A stretch of 64,000 nt of DNA from Mesobacillus campisalis (GCF_000986785.1 NZ_LAYY01000005.1:62001-126000); one strand, 5' to 3'; positions 1-8,799 are shown, counted from the stretch's first letter. Program-made: numbers and translations. Notes: generated by a model from the letters alone, not told the origin.

Positions 1-527
1 TGGTACGCTTTTCCGTTCTGTGTGAGGGTTTCGTCCCAAAAGCTCTGTCCAAATTCGCTCTGGACGTTCTCGGGCAGCGACCAGCGGAAGGCGGATGAGG
101 CGGGGGCGTCTCCGCTCGCTACGGCCAGAGCTCCAACCCCGGTCTCTTCCATTCCTCCATCTGCACCGCCAGCCAGCGCCGCAAAATCCGGGTGCCAGTC
201 CTTGGCGAGCACGCTGTCGTGAATCGCATGGGCGCACGAGAGGCAGAGGTCCGAGAGCTCATCCCAATCCCAATGGACAATCCGGTTGAACCCTTCCTCC
301 GCAAACAGCGTCACAAGCTGCCAGCTGCCGATCACCACGCCCTCGATGCCGTCTTGCTTGCCAGTCTCCAGCATCGTGCCGTAGTAGCTTTCTTTATGTC
401 GGTTAAAAAGAAGATGCTTCCACTCCGAAAGCGGCAGCGAATTTTCATAGGTGTCTTCGGCATGCAAAAAGAACATGCCATCATCCAGCGGCTTCATCCG
501 AACCAGTATTTGTTTCATTCGCAGCAT
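1..527 (-). CDS. ywqA: SNF2-family helicase, N-terminal part (partial)
   Basis: Read on the minus strand from an ATG at 527, this frame stays open to the window edge and gives about 175 residues starting MLRMKQILVRMK. AAAGGAG lies 7 nt before the ATG. The Trp- and acid-rich N-terminal part resembles the region ahead of the helicase core in Bacillus YwqA-type SNF2 proteins. The helicase motifs themselves lie outside the window, so the call rests on this resemblance and on the upstream SWIM-domain gene, which is the known ywqB-ywqA neighbour pair. Expected role: ATP-dependent DNA translocase of unknown physiological function. Confidence 0.65.
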   Translation of the reverse strand, partial: MLRMKQILVRMKPLDDGMFFLHAEDTYENSLPLSEWKHLLFNRHKESYYGTMLETGKQDGIEGVVIGSWQLVTLFAEEGFNRIVHWDWDELSDLCLSCAHAIHDSVLAKDWHPDFAALAGGADGGMEETGVGALAVASGDAPASSAFRWSLPENVQSEFGQSFWDETLTQNGKAY

Positions 528-629
528 CACGCCGCTCCTTTCATGCGCAGGTGCGGAGGCACCGTGCGGGGTTTCGTTCGTATTAAAAATTGGTGTCCAA
601 CACCCTAGCGTAGGTCAATCTCAGAAGTG

Positions 630-755
630 TGGACACAAATTGGACACAGGTTTTTCAATAAAACTGATTTATTGATGCAATAACTAAAATAATTGATGCA
701 ATAACTACATTAATTGAAGCAATAACCGAAAAAATTGATGCAATACCTTCATTGG
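630..755 (+). repeat. 21-bp tandem array, short copy of the dispersed intergenic element (copy A)
   Basis: A GGACACAGGTTTTTCAAT head is followed by four units of the form ATTGATGCAATAAC plus 7 variable bases, starting at 671, 692, 713 and 734, exactly 21 bp apart. Unlike the copies near 8500, 16400 and 19300, it lacks the GACCTATTT/AAATAGGTC hairpin, so it looks truncated. It fills the gap between the helicase and SWIM genes (528-902), where I see no other gene. Confidence 0.85.
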
Positions 756-902
756 AGGGAACTAAACCCGTCATGATCATGCATCCAAGCCAAAATTTTA
801 AGATGAACACCCATTTTTGATGGTGCCATCCTATAATTTGTGTAAAATGAGTCCGCTTTTTCATAAAATGCAGGCGCACACGGGAAAATTCAACCGTCCC
901 AG

Positions 903-2528
903 CTACTCCTTCTCCACTATCAGCTTCCCACGCTCACACTCAGCATGGAACGCGCGCAGCCTTTTGTTCTTCTCGAGCAGCTTGTCAAAATAAACCTCCC
1001 ACTCGGGGGTGCGCTTCAGCTTTTTATAGGCAGCGCGCAGTTTTTTCAGCAAGCGGACCGCCTGCTTGTAGGCGCTGCGGTTCTTCTGGAGAATCAGCCC
1101 GTCGGCGGCCTGGTGCAGCAGCGGCAGCAAGACCTCGGGGGCTTCCTTCTGCAGCACCTTCACTCTGTCATTCGGCACGGTGAAATATTCAAAGCTTGTA
1201 TACGTGAATAGCTCGCCCCATTTTTCATACGAGCCTTTCTCGAATAAAAAGTCTTCGTACTCGATATAGCTGAAGGGGAGGGAAGCGTTCAAGAGCTTCT
1301 CGTACAATTCCTCGCGGCCGCCGTTCCGGAAAAACGGCGCGGCGGTGCGCAGCGCAAGCCGCGTAAAGTCGCGCGCCTGCTGGTGGTTCTGCATCGAAGC
1401 AAGCGCCGGACGCATCTGCCCGGCCATGTATTCGATATAGGCCCCAAGCCGGGCGTTGTCGCCCTGGCGCCCCAGATCCTCAAGCCAGTAAAACAGAAAT
1501 GACAGAGGCGTGTCGTTCAGCTTTTTCAGGAAATCAAACAACTCCCGGTCGCGCCTCGCCAAATAATAATGATGCGCCAGCGCAACGTTCTCGGCCATCG
1601 TCCGTTTGCCTTCGCCGAAAGCCTCCAGCCGCTCGCGTTCTTCCTCCCGCCAGCTGTTCTGCTTGAACAGCCCCGACCAGAGCATCCGGTACAAATTGGC
1701 CCGCTCATATTCAAACAGGTCGGCCGTATCAATCAGCCCCGCCGACTCGTCCTTCAGTGCTTCGATATATTCGTCAAAATCAAACGGCAGCGAGTTGACA
1801 GACAGAGAATGGATGCCATCATCAATCTCATCCTCAAGGCTGTCGAACAGATAGCGGTAATAGCGGTTCACCGTCGAGCTGTTATGCTCCAGCTCCCCGG
1901 TCAGGGCCGCCAGCTGCTTGAATCCGTAAATCCGGCCGATCAGCTCATAAAGCGTCCGCCATTCAGGGCTTGAGGGCGCTCCTGCCCGGACGCCGCGCAA
2001 GTACGTTTGCAGCAGGCTGGCAATCACATACGGGTTCGGCTTTCCTTGGCCGAGCATAATCTCGTTAAAGCTCCGGGTAAAATTGTCCGTCCACAGCGTA
2101 TAGCCTTTTTCGTGTCCTGATGCACTTTTCATCAGTTCCTTCGCTTTCTGCAAGCCCCACTCTTCCGCCTGCAGGCTCTCCTTCGCCGGCCGGCGCCATT
2201 CATCCACCCAGTCGGCGACACTGCCAATCTCGGCGTAGGCCTGGAAGAACGCTGCCATCCGGTGGCGGCAGAAGCCATAGGCCGGGCAGGTGCAGGAGCT
2301 GTCCTCCGGGTCGGGGAAATTCAGGTAGACCCTCACCGGCGTCACATCCTGGACCGACGCCCAAATTGAGCCGCCCACATATTTCAAATGATGGACCATT
2401 CCCTGGCGATAGAGCATCAGCCCTTTCTGGACCACCTTCTGGTCCTCCTCCGATTCGGGGCGGAGCCTGGTTTTCAGCAGCGCCGCCGCTTCCTTCATCT
2501 TCATTTGCGTACCGGGAACCATCGCCAT
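903..2528 (-). CDS. ywqB: SWIM zinc-finger protein
   Basis: A 541-residue protein. A CxCPAxxxxCxH SWIM signature (CTCPAYGFCRH) sits near residue 90, and the rest is helical and rich in charged and aromatic residues. SWIM domains bind zinc and are found in DNA- or protein-binding partners of SNF2 ATPases. The SNF2-like gene follows on the same strand, separated by repeat copy A, matching the ywqB-ywqA pair of B. subtilis. The frame is open further upstream, but AAAGGAGG lies 7 nt before the ATG at 2528 and only 1 nt before the ATG at 2534, which decides the start. The molecular function is unknown. Confidence 0.85.
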   Translation of the reverse strand: MAMVPGTQMKMKEAAALLKTRLRPESEEDQKVVQKGLMLYRQGMVHHLKYVGGSIWASVQDVTPVRVYLNFPDPEDSSCTCPAYGFCRHRMAAFFQAYAEIGSVADWVDEWRRPAKESLQAEEWGLQKAKELMKSASGHEKGYTLWTDNFTRSFNEIMLGQGKPNPYVIASLLQTYLRGVRAGAPSSPEWRTLYELIGRIYGFKQLAALTGELEHNSSTVNRYYRYLFDSLEDEIDDGIHSLSVNSLPFDFDEYIEALKDESAGLIDTADLFEYERANLYRMLWSGLFKQNSWREEERERLEAFGEGKRTMAENVALAHHYYLARRDRELFDFLKKLNDTPLSFLFYWLEDLGRQGDNARLGAYIEYMAGQMRPALASMQNHQQARDFTRLALRTAAPFFRNGGREELYEKLLNASLPFSYIEYEDFLFEKGSYEKWGELFTYTSFEYFTVPNDRVKVLQKEAPEVLLPLLHQAADGLILQKNRSAYKQAVRLLKKLRAAYKKLKRTPEWEVYFDKLLEKNKRLRAFHAECERGKLIVEKE

Positions 2529-2714
2529 GTCCATACCTCCTTTACCTGTATTACCTCTATAAAAAGGCCAAACGGCCGCTTCCAAGAAAAATCCATATTT
2601 CTTTATTATACCGCAAAAGCCGACGCAAGAGGAGGGGAAGTGAGATTCATATTTCTTTTACAAAATACAAAAAGGATTTTCTACCGCATTGGAAGAATAC
2701 ATATTGTAACGACC

Positions 2715-2787
2715 TTCACATACCAGATTTATGAGGGCACGTTCACATACCGGTTTTATGGAGATAGTCCCATACCCGTTTATCCAA
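2715..2787 (+). repeat. Short direct repeat (27-bp spacing) in a gene-free gap
   Basis: TTCACATACC followed by a pyrimidine-rich TTTATG block occurs at 2715 and 2742, and a weaker third copy (TCCCATACCC) begins near 2768. It lies in the 2529-2892 gap between divergent genes, where no other gene is visible. It could be an operator array for the gene at 2893 or simple sequence decay. Confidence 0.5.
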
Positions 2788-2892
2788 AAGTCGGATGACA
2801 GGTGCCAGGATTTGGTTTATTGTTAGGGAAAACGGGGTATAAGAGTCCGTTGATTTTAAAAATAGAGACAGTTACAGTTGGGGGAAAACACA

Positions 2893-3555
2893 ATGATGTA
2901 CCAGACGAGGCTGATCCGCGGCCTGCGCCACCCGGATTATTTTACATATGAACTAAAACAGACTGAAGATGTTGGCAGGGTGTGGAGGCAGACGCTGCTG
3001 CTCATTTTGCTGAGCGGCTTCGTGTTTGGGCTGAGCGCCTTTTTCGGCCTTGGCTCCGAATACATATCGGCGAGGCTGACCGACCTGAGGCCGGCTGAAT
3101 TGGAAATGCACAAAGCCTTGTTCATCATCGGGCAAATCCTCCGCGGCCTGTTTTACGGTGCGGCGATCATTTATCTTTCCGCCCTTTGGTTCTGGAGCAT
3201 GACCGATACCGACCTCAACCGCTTTGTCGTCGTCCAGATGATGGTGCTGCTCATCCTTCTGCTGGAGCAGCTTCTGTTCATCCCGATTTCGTTCCTCCTC
3301 GGTGTGCCGGCTGAATCGTCGCCGTTTTCGCTCGGCCCGATCGCCCAGGTGCTCACAGGCAACACATTTCTTATTAACTTTCTTGCCAGTATCACCATTT
3401 TTAAACTGTGGGCCATCTATATTCAGTATATTTATGTGCGGTCGCTGACCGAAAAGCCGCGCGCGCATGTGCTCGGACTGGTCATTGGGCTGAACCTGAT
3501 GTATTGGCTGTTCAATGCGCTGTTTTCCATCATCCAGTTCGAGAAAATTATTTAG
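2893..3555 (+). CDS. Yip1/YknW-like membrane protein
   Basis: A 220-residue protein with about five hydrophobic segments (roughly residues 35-58, 80-105, 112-135, 150-172 and 192-212). The layout and the adaptor gene 17 nt downstream resemble YknW, the Yip1-domain partner of the YknXYZ exporter, which protects Bacillus against the SdpC toxin. The start is the ATG of ATGATG, 8 nt after a GGGGG ribosome site; an upstream in-frame TTG is poorly placed. The ABC genes expected after an yknWX pair are absent here. Confidence 0.7.
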   Translation: MMYQTRLIRGLRHPDYFTYELKQTEDVGRVWRQTLLLILLSGFVFGLSAFFGLGSEYISARLTDLRPAELEMHKALFIIGQILRGLFYGAAIIYLSALWFWSMTDTDLNRFVVVQMMVLLILLLEQLLFIPISFLLGVPAESSPFSLGPIAQVLTGNTFLINFLASITIFKLWAIYIQYIYVRSLTEKPRAHVLGLVIGLNLMYWLFNALFSIIQFEKII

Positions 3556-3572
3556 CAGGCAGGTGACACAGA

Positions 3573-5081
3573 ATGAAACCCAAGAAAAAGACAGCCATCA
3601 TCGCCGGATCGACCCTCCTGTTTCTTTCCGTCAATGTGTTTTTGACCCTGGATAAGGACAGTCCGGTCAACCGCACCTCGTTCATTACGAACTGGACACA
3701 GGCCGCAACCGAGAACCTGACGAAAACATTCGAAACCGAGGGCGTCGTCGTCCCGGCGGAAGAGCATCCGGTCTATTACAATCCCGAGCAGGGAGGGTTC
3801 AAAGGCTTTTTGGTGAAAAAAGGCGACGCGGTCACCGAAGGCACGCCGCTCTATGAATATACGTCCGAACGCATTGATGCAGACAGCGACAGGCTGCAGA
3901 GCGAAAAGCTGCAGCTTGACCGCGAACTGGCGCTGATTGACGAACAGATTCAGCAGCTGAAATACCTGAAGAGCGTTTCCGCGTCCGCCACGGGGAGTTC
4001 TGTCCCGGTGAGCGGCAGCACGACATCCGGCGCATCGGGCACCCTCGTTGAAGTGACGATTGAAAAGGAGATCTACGACAAAGAGCGCGAGCGCACGCAA
4101 GTCCTGCAGGAAATCGGCGAATACGAGGACCGCATTTCCACCCTGAACGAAACATCTCAGCTTGATGTTGGCAGTGCCGTGAGCGGCTTTGTCAAGGACA
4201 TAGACTACAAGCTTGGCAACCCGGTGATGACGATCATCTCCGACACCCCGAAGGTGAAAGGCACCGTGACCGAGCACGACCTCACCCAGCTGCAATCGGG
4301 CATGCGCGCCTACATCACGTCCAATCTGCTAAAAGACAAGCTCGAAGGCACGCTGACCTCGGTTTCCTCCTATCCGGAGTCCGACCCTCATGTGAAAAAG
4401 GAAAGCGTGTTTCCGTTTGAAATCGAGATCAACCCGGACGCGCTGCTGATGGAGGACGACGGGGAAGTGATTGGGGAAGGCCAGACTGATGAAACCGGCA
4501 CAGACGGTGAATCTTCCAGCGAAACCGATGACAACAGTTTCGAGACCGACCTCGAGACAACCGATGATGACCTCGAGACAACCGATGATGCTGAACTGGA
4601 GACAACCGATGACACAGACCTCGAGACAATAGAAGGAACCGACCTGGAAACGACCGAAGACACTGAAAATAATGGCGATACAAACACCGATTCAAACGAT
4701 GCCAGCTACCAGTTGAACTCTGCCGATGCCCAGGTGGTCCTTGGCAGCCATGTCCAGGTGACCGTCGTCACGGACGAAGTGACAAACGCGGTCACGGCTT
4801 CGACGGAGGAACTTGCGGGAAGCCACGTGTATGTGATCACCCCGGGCGGGAAAATCGAGCGCCGCAGCATCACGAAGGGCCTTGAAGTGGGGAGCAGGGT
4901 GCATATCCAGGAGGGGCTGAACCCTGGCGAGCTTGTTGTCGCCAACCCGGACCAGGTTGCCCGGAACAAACATCGCTTTGTCACGCCGCTCAAAAGCAGG
5001 AATCTGAATCTTGCTGCTTTTAAAAGTGAAAAACCGGTCGATGTGCTGAAATTCATTGGTGTTGGTTTTTCAAAAAGATAA
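3573..5081 (+). CDS. YknX-like membrane-fusion (adaptor) protein with acidic repeat insert
   Basis: A 502-residue HlyD/RND-type adaptor. An N-terminal membrane anchor (about residues 8-25) is followed by a lipoyl-like half-domain (FLVKKGDAVTEGTPLYEY), a coiled-coil hairpin (about 95-190), the second half-lipoyl segment and a beta-barrel. The C-terminal membrane-proximal domain contains GGKIERRSITKGLEVG. Such proteins bridge an exporter to the outside of the membrane. Residues about 300-380 form an acidic insert built from imperfect L-E-T-T-D-D units, which is not typical of YknX. It follows the Yip1-like gene by 17 nt and ends in a strong terminator, so it forms a two-gene operon without an ABC transporter. 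Confidence 0.75.
   Translation: MKPKKKTAIIAGSTLLFLSVNVFLTLDKDSPVNRTSFITNWTQAATENLTKTFETEGVVVPAEEHPVYYNPEQGGFKGFLVKKGDAVTEGTPLYEYTSERIDADSDRLQSEKLQLDRELALIDEQIQQLKYLKSVSASATGSSVPVSGSTTSGASGTLVEVTIEKEIYDKERERTQVLQEIGEYEDRISTLNETSQLDVGSAVSGFVKDIDYKLGNPVMTIISDTPKVKGTVTEHDLTQLQSGMRAYITSNLLKDKLEGTLTSVSSYPESDPHVKKESVFPFEIEINPDALLMEDDGEVIGEGQTDETGTDGESSSETDDNSFETDLETTDDDLETTDDAELETTDDTDLETIEGTDLETTEDTENNGDTNTDSNDASYQLNSADAQVVLGSHVQVTVVTDEVTNAVTASTEELAGSHVYVITPGGKIERRSITKGLEVGSRVHIQEGLNPGELVVANPDQVARNKHRFVTPLKSRNLNLAAFKSEKPVDVLKFIGVGFSKR
4540..4670 (+). repeat. In-frame 21-24 bp coding repeats (LETTDD units)
   Basis: GACCTCGAGACAACCGATGA-type units repeat about five times with drift and length changes of 3 bp, all in frame inside the adaptor gene. 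They encode an acidic Thr/Asp/Glu-rich linker. The purity of the units suggests recent slippage expansion. Confidence 0.8.
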
Positions 5082-5084
5082 GAC

Positions 5085-5117
5085 AAGCCGCCGTTCGTGC
5101 CGCGAACGGCGGCTTTT
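5085..5117 (+). terminator. Intrinsic terminator after the adaptor gene
   Basis: AAGCCGCCGTTCG pairs with CGAACGGCGGCTT across a 5-nt loop and is followed by TTTTTT. It starts 4 nt after the stop codon. Confidence 0.92.
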
Positions 5118-5140
5118 TTCTGGGAAAAAGAAAATCCGAC

Positions 5141-5169
5141 TTGACAGATTGGTATTACCGGAGTAATCT
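5141..5169 (+). promoter_or_regulatory. SigA-type promoter of tcyP with overlapping inverted repeat
   Basis: TTGACA (5141-5146), a 17-bp spacer and TAATCT (5164-5169). An inverted repeat, ATTAC-CGGA-GTAAT (5154-5167), overlaps the spacer and -10, a position suited to repressor binding. In Bacillus, tcyP is controlled by the cysteine regulator CymR; whether this palindrome is its site is inference. Confidence 0.7.
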
Positions 5170-5223
5170 TCTGTAAGTAATAAACTATACATTATAAGAA
5201 GAAACAACTAGGAGGGAACTCTT

Positions 5224-6609
5224 TTGGATACACTTTTAATCATCATCAATGTGGCTGTCCTGCTTGGACTTGCGGCTGTATTGTTCTTTATGCAAAAAAA
5301 GCATGTTTCCTTTTCGAAGCGGGTGTTCACGGCGCTTGGAATGGGGATTGTGCTTGGTTACCTGATTCATTTGCTGTACGGCATTGATTCTGAAATCACC
5401 ACGACGACGATGGACTGGTACAGCATCTTCGGCACAGGCTATGTGCGCCTTCTGCAGATGGTCGTCATGCCGCTTGTGTTCATTTCAATCGTCGGCGCCT
5501 TCACGAAAATGAAGCTGACGAAAAACATTGGGAAAATCTCTTTCCTTGTGATCGGAATCCTGCTCGGAACCACGGCGATTTCAGCCGCGATTGGAATCGG
5601 GGCCACTGTCGGCTTCGGCCTTGACGGTGTCCAGCTGACAGAAGGGGAAGCAGAAGCAAGCCGCAACGTCGAGCTCGCCGACCGGGTCACCCAAGTCGAG
5701 GGCATGACAATTCCGCAGCAGCTTCTGCAGATGATTCCAAGCAACCCGTTCGCCGACCTTACTGGCGCGCGGCCGACCTCAACGATTGCGGTCGTCATCT
5801 TTGCCGCCTTCCTTGGCGTCGCCTATCTTGGGGTGAGACGCAAGCAGCCTGAGCAGGCAGAGACATTTGCGAAAATCATCGACTCCCTGTACGCGATCAT
5901 CATGCGCATCGTCACGCTTGTGCTGCGCCTGACTCCATACGGAATTCTCGCGCTGATCGCCAAAGTGGCGGCAACGAGCAATTACGAGGCGATCGTCGCA
6001 CTCGGCAAGTTTGTCATCGCATCCTATGTCGCCCTGATTTTGATGTTCATTGTTCATTTGGTGCTATTGGCCATGGCTGGGCTCAACCCGGTTCAATACG
6101 TGAAAAAAGGTTTCCCGGCCCTGCTGTTTGCGTTCACTTCACGCTCCAGCGCCGGCACACTGCCTTTGAATATTAAAGCACAGACAAAGGACCTTGGCGT
6201 TTCCGACGGAGTCGCCAACTTCGCGGGGCCATTCTCCCTGAGCATCGGCCAAAACGGCTGCGCCGGCATCTATCCGGCGATGCTCGCGGTGATGGTTGCG
6301 CCGACTGTCGGCATCGACCCGCTTAGCCCGTCGTTCATCCTGACGCTGATCGTGGTCGTCATGATCTCTTCCTTCGGTGTCGCAGGAGTCGGCGGCGGAG
6401 CGACCTTCGCTTCCCTGATCGTCCTTTCGGTCATGGATCTGCCGCTCGCCATCGTTGGACTCTTGATCTCCGTCGAGCCGCTCATCGACATGGGCCGCAC
6501 CGCCCTGAACGTAAGCGGCGGCATGACCACCGGTGTCCTCACCAGCCGGATTAACGGAGACTTCGACAAGAACGTCTATGACGAGAAGGAAATTGCAGCC
6601 GAAGCTTAA
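5224..6609 (+). CDS. tcyP: L-cystine symporter, DAACS family
   Basis: A 461-residue carrier closely resembling B. subtilis TcyP. The N-terminus (FFMQKKHVSFSKRVFTALG) and the DAACS features are clear: a helical-hairpin segment FTSRSSAGTLPLN (about 305), FSLSIGQNGCAGIYPAM (about 333) and the VEPLIDMGRTALNVSGG segment near the C-terminus. It imports cystine with protons or sodium across the cytoplasmic membrane. The start is a TTG, 7 nt after AGGAGGG. It is transcribed alone from the promoter at 5141. Confidence 0.93.
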   Translation: MDTLLIIINVAVLLGLAAVLFFMQKKHVSFSKRVFTALGMGIVLGYLIHLLYGIDSEITTTTMDWYSIFGTGYVRLLQMVVMPLVFISIVGAFTKMKLTKNIGKISFLVIGILLGTTAISAAIGIGATVGFGLDGVQLTEGEAEASRNVELADRVTQVEGMTIPQQLLQMIPSNPFADLTGARPTSTIAVVIFAAFLGVAYLGVRRKQPEQAETFAKIIDSLYAIIMRIVTLVLRLTPYGILALIAKVAATSNYEAIVALGKFVIASYVALILMFIVHLVLLAMAGLNPVQYVKKGFPALLFAFTSRSSAGTLPLNIKAQTKDLGVSDGVANFAGPFSLSIGQNGCAGIYPAMLAVMVAPTVGIDPLSPSFILTLIVVVMISSFGVAGVGGGATFASLIVLSVMDLPLAIVGLLISVEPLIDMGRTALNVSGGMTTGVLTSRINGDFDKNVYDEKEIAAEA

Positions 6610-6808
6610 TCTGGTAAAAATAAAGGCTGTCCTGCAGTAATCCGCGGGGCATCCTTTTTTTACAATGGGGTTTCTTCGTTGGCAATGGATGAAAATCGCG
6701 AAATAAATCTTATTTCGGAAAATTAATTTCATACCAAACATGGCGGCCTGCCTGCCTGCTGTTAAAGGCACAAGAAAATGCTGGATGAAAGCTAGGGAAT
6801 ACTTACTA

Positions 6809-6838
6809 TTTACAAGGTTATTTTTATAATAATATAAT
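6809..6838 (+). promoter_or_regulatory. Promoter of the c-di-AMP riboswitch/glutamate carrier transcript
   Basis: TTTACA (6809-6814), an 18-bp spacer and a perfect TATAAT (6833-6838), ending just upstream of the riboswitch aptamer. The preceding 200 bases (6610-6808) hold a weak hairpin with a T-run at 6624-6662, which may terminate tcyP, and nothing else I can support. Confidence 0.7.
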
Positions 6839-6854
6839 AAATAAGTCATTATGC

Positions 6855-6990
6855 ACATGCTGAATCTTATTTTAAGAGCGGGGGACCCAATCTAGACGGC
6901 GGATTTCCGCTTGGGGTGAATCCATATAATGGAGGGGCTTGCTGTTTCCATCGTCCCAACCCGAAAGCTAACCTCGTAAGCATTTAAGGA
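6855..6990 (+). ncRNA. c-di-AMP riboswitch (ydaO/yuaA type)
   Basis: The conserved blocks of the ydaO motif appear in order: TGCTGAATC, GAGCGGGGGACCCAA, a variable hairpin, CTTGGGGTGAATCC, a second hairpin, and CAACCCGAAAGCTAACCTCG followed by TAAGC. This class binds c-di-AMP and in Bacillus usually switches expression off when the ligand is high. Here it leads a GltP-like carrier, consistent with the known link between c-di-AMP, potassium and glutamate homeostasis. Confidence 0.92.
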
Positions 6991-7015
6991 AACATAAGAG
7001 AATATGAAAAGAATG

Positions 7016-7050
7016 AATTGACAATCACTGTATTGTCAATTTTCACTTTT
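7016..7050 (+). terminator. Riboswitch expression-platform terminator
   Basis: AATTGACAAT (7016-7025) pairs with ATTGTCAATT (7032-7041) around a 6-nt loop, followed by T-rich TTCACTTTT. It lies between the aptamer and the gene, so it is the likely OFF structure. The T-run is interrupted, so it may act as a pause or leaky terminator. Confidence 0.65.
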
Positions 7051-7118
7051 GCTCTAAATCATCTCTCTTTTCCTTGCCTAAGTACACATATTTACTAAAC
7101 AGAAAGGTAGGGTAATCT

Positions 7119-8381
7119 ATGAAGAAATTCAAATTAAGTTTAGCCAATCAAATTTTTATTGGCCTTATTTTAGGGATTGTTGTGGGCGGTATTTTCTACG
7201 GAAACGAAACCGCTCAAAGTGTGTTGCAGCCGATGGGCGATCTGTTTATCCGGATGATTAAAATGATCGTTGTTCCAATTGTTCTCTCAACGATTATTGT
7301 CGCCATTGCCGGGGTAGGAGATATCAAATCCGTTGGGAAGCTCGGAAGTAAATCATTGACTTATTTTATTGGCATGACAATGGTTGCCATCATGGTCGGC
7401 CTCATATCGGCTAATATCTTCCAGCCTGGTGCTGGCCTGAACATGGACAGCCTGCAGCAGAGCGACATTTCAAGCTACGTGCAGACAAATGAAGAGCAAG
7501 AAGGCAAATCGATAGCCGATACGCTTTTGCATATTGTGCCTACAAACCCGATACAAGCAATGGTTGAAGGCGATATGCTCGCAATCATCTTCTTTGCTGT
7601 TGTCTTGGGTCTTGGTATTGCCGCAATCGGCGAGACGGGAAAACCAGCACTGAGATTTTTCGAAGGCATTGCCAAAGCGATGTTCTATGTGACAAACCTA
7701 TTTATGAAATATGCACCGATTGGTGTATTTGCGTTAATTGGTGTGACGATTTCCAAGTATGGATTCGGCTCGCTGATTCCATTAGGCAAGCTGGCCCTAA
7801 CGGTATACGGAACGATGATTTTCTTTGTGATTGTCGTATTGGGGCTGACGGCCAAACTTGTTGGATTTAATATCTTCCATCTATTGAAGATGATCAAAGA
7901 AGAGCTGCTTTTGGCCTTCTCGACAGCAAGTTCGGAAACCGTGCTTCCACGAATCATGGACAAGATGGAGAAAGCAGGCAGTCCGAAACACATTGCCTCT
8001 TTCGTCATCCCGACCGGCTACTCGTTTAACCTGGATGGGTCTGTGCTGTATCAGGCGATTGCTTCCTTGTTCATTGCCCAAATGTTTGGCATCGAGCTAA
8101 GCATCGGACAGCAGATTACGTTAATGCTGGTGTTAATGGTGACATCGAAAGGAATGGCGGGAGTGCCGGGTGTATCTTTCGTCGTGCTCCTCGCTACATT
8201 CAGCACGATTGGATTGCCTCCGGAAGGATTAGCTTTTATTGCCGGAATTGACCGCATTCTTGATATGGGACGCACAGCCGTGAACGTCGTAGGAAACTCC
8301 CTGGCCGCCATTGTTGTCGCCAAATGGGAAGGACAATTCAACCCTCCATTAAAAGAAAAACTGGAACAGCAAGCTTCATAA
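7119..8381 (+). CDS. gltP: Proton/sodium-glutamate symporter, DAACS family
   Basis: A 420-residue carrier with the GltP/GltT pattern: IRMIKMIVVPIVLSTII (about residue 50), the serine-rich hairpin LLAFSTASSETVLPRIMDKM (about 265), SFNLDGSVLY (about 305), TSKGMAGVPG (about 345) and a C-terminal IDRILDMGRTAVNV segment. It should import glutamate or aspartate. The leader carries a c-di-AMP riboswitch and a terminator follows. B. subtilis has several paralogues, so GltP versus GltT is not certain. Confidence 0.88.
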   Translation: MKKFKLSLANQIFIGLILGIVVGGIFYGNETAQSVLQPMGDLFIRMIKMIVVPIVLSTIIVAIAGVGDIKSVGKLGSKSLTYFIGMTMVAIMVGLISANIFQPGAGLNMDSLQQSDISSYVQTNEEQEGKSIADTLLHIVPTNPIQAMVEGDMLAIIFFAVVLGLGIAAIGETGKPALRFFEGIAKAMFYVTNLFMKYAPIGVFALIGVTISKYGFGSLIPLGKLALTVYGTMIFFVIVVLGLTAKLVGFNIFHLLKMIKEELLLAFSTASSETVLPRIMDKMEKAGSPKHIASFVIPTGYSFNLDGSVLYQAIASLFIAQMFGIELSIGQQITLMLVLMVTSKGMAGVPGVSFVVLLATFSTIGLPPEGLAFIAGIDRILDMGRTAVNVVGNSLAAIVVAKWEGQFNPPLKEKLEQQAS

Positions 8382-8394
8382 TTTAATCGGGAAA

Positions 8395-8437
8395 CACCAA
8401 CAAATATGTGATCGGCATATTTGTTGGTGTTTTTTTT
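8395..8437 (+). terminator. Intrinsic terminator of the glutamate carrier
   Basis: CACCAACAAATATG pairs with CATATTTGTTGGTG (14 bp) followed by eight T residues. Confidence 0.93.
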
Positions 8438-8489
8438 GATTTTAGGAGGTAGTGGCAGCGGGGTGATTGGGAATGGGATGGGCGTTGTC

Positions 8490-8735
8490 ACAGGCCGGAC
8501 ACAGGTTTATGCAATCCCAGCAATAATTGATGCAATAACTGCGATAATTGGTTCAATCTGTGCCATAATTGATGCAATAACCACAAGAAATGATGCAATC
8601 CCCCAACCCGGGGCCTGGGGAAGTGCGCCCAACCACCAATTTTCCCCTCCACAAGCAAGTTCAAAAGCATAACGACCTATTTCTATCAAAACCATAGCAC
8701 CGGAGTGAGCCAGTTTTGATAAAAATAGGTCATGA
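8490..8735 (+). repeat. Dispersed intergenic element, copy B (21-bp array plus hairpin)
   Basis: The order is GGACACAGGTTTATGCAATC, then 21-bp units at 8526, 8547, 8568 and 8589 (ATTGATGCAATAAC core). A conserved middle follows (CCCGGGGCCTGGGGAAGTGCGC and CCCCTCCACAAGCAAGTTC), then a terminal hairpin in which GACCTATTTCTATCAAAAC pairs with GTTTTGATAAAAATAGGTC. It is the first half of a tandem dimer with period 311 bp. The minus-strand frame across it encodes IASI-type heptads, but I do not treat it as a gene. Confidence 0.88.
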
Positions 8736-8799
8736 ATCTCATAAAACGAGGTTCAGAGCTTCATAACGTTGCATCTGAAAATGCGTTGTTGCCCGTTGT

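Noticed and set aside
1569-1973. 134-aa plus-strand ORF opposite the SWIM gene
   Set aside because: Antisense frame in GC-rich coding DNA; no ribosome site or domain.
4388-4687. Serine-rich 99-aa minus-strand ORF
   Set aside because: It is the antisense shadow of the acidic Thr/Asp/Glu repeat in the adaptor gene and has no ribosome site.
6139-6858. 239-aa minus-strand ORF
   Set aside because: It overlaps the 3' end of tcyP and the control region of the next gene. Its composition (D/H/R-rich) is typical of an antisense frame.
8526-8610. 21-bp repeats as a CRISPR array
   Set aside because: The 21-bp period leaves only about 7 variable bases between cores, so there is no room for spacers, and no cas genes are near.
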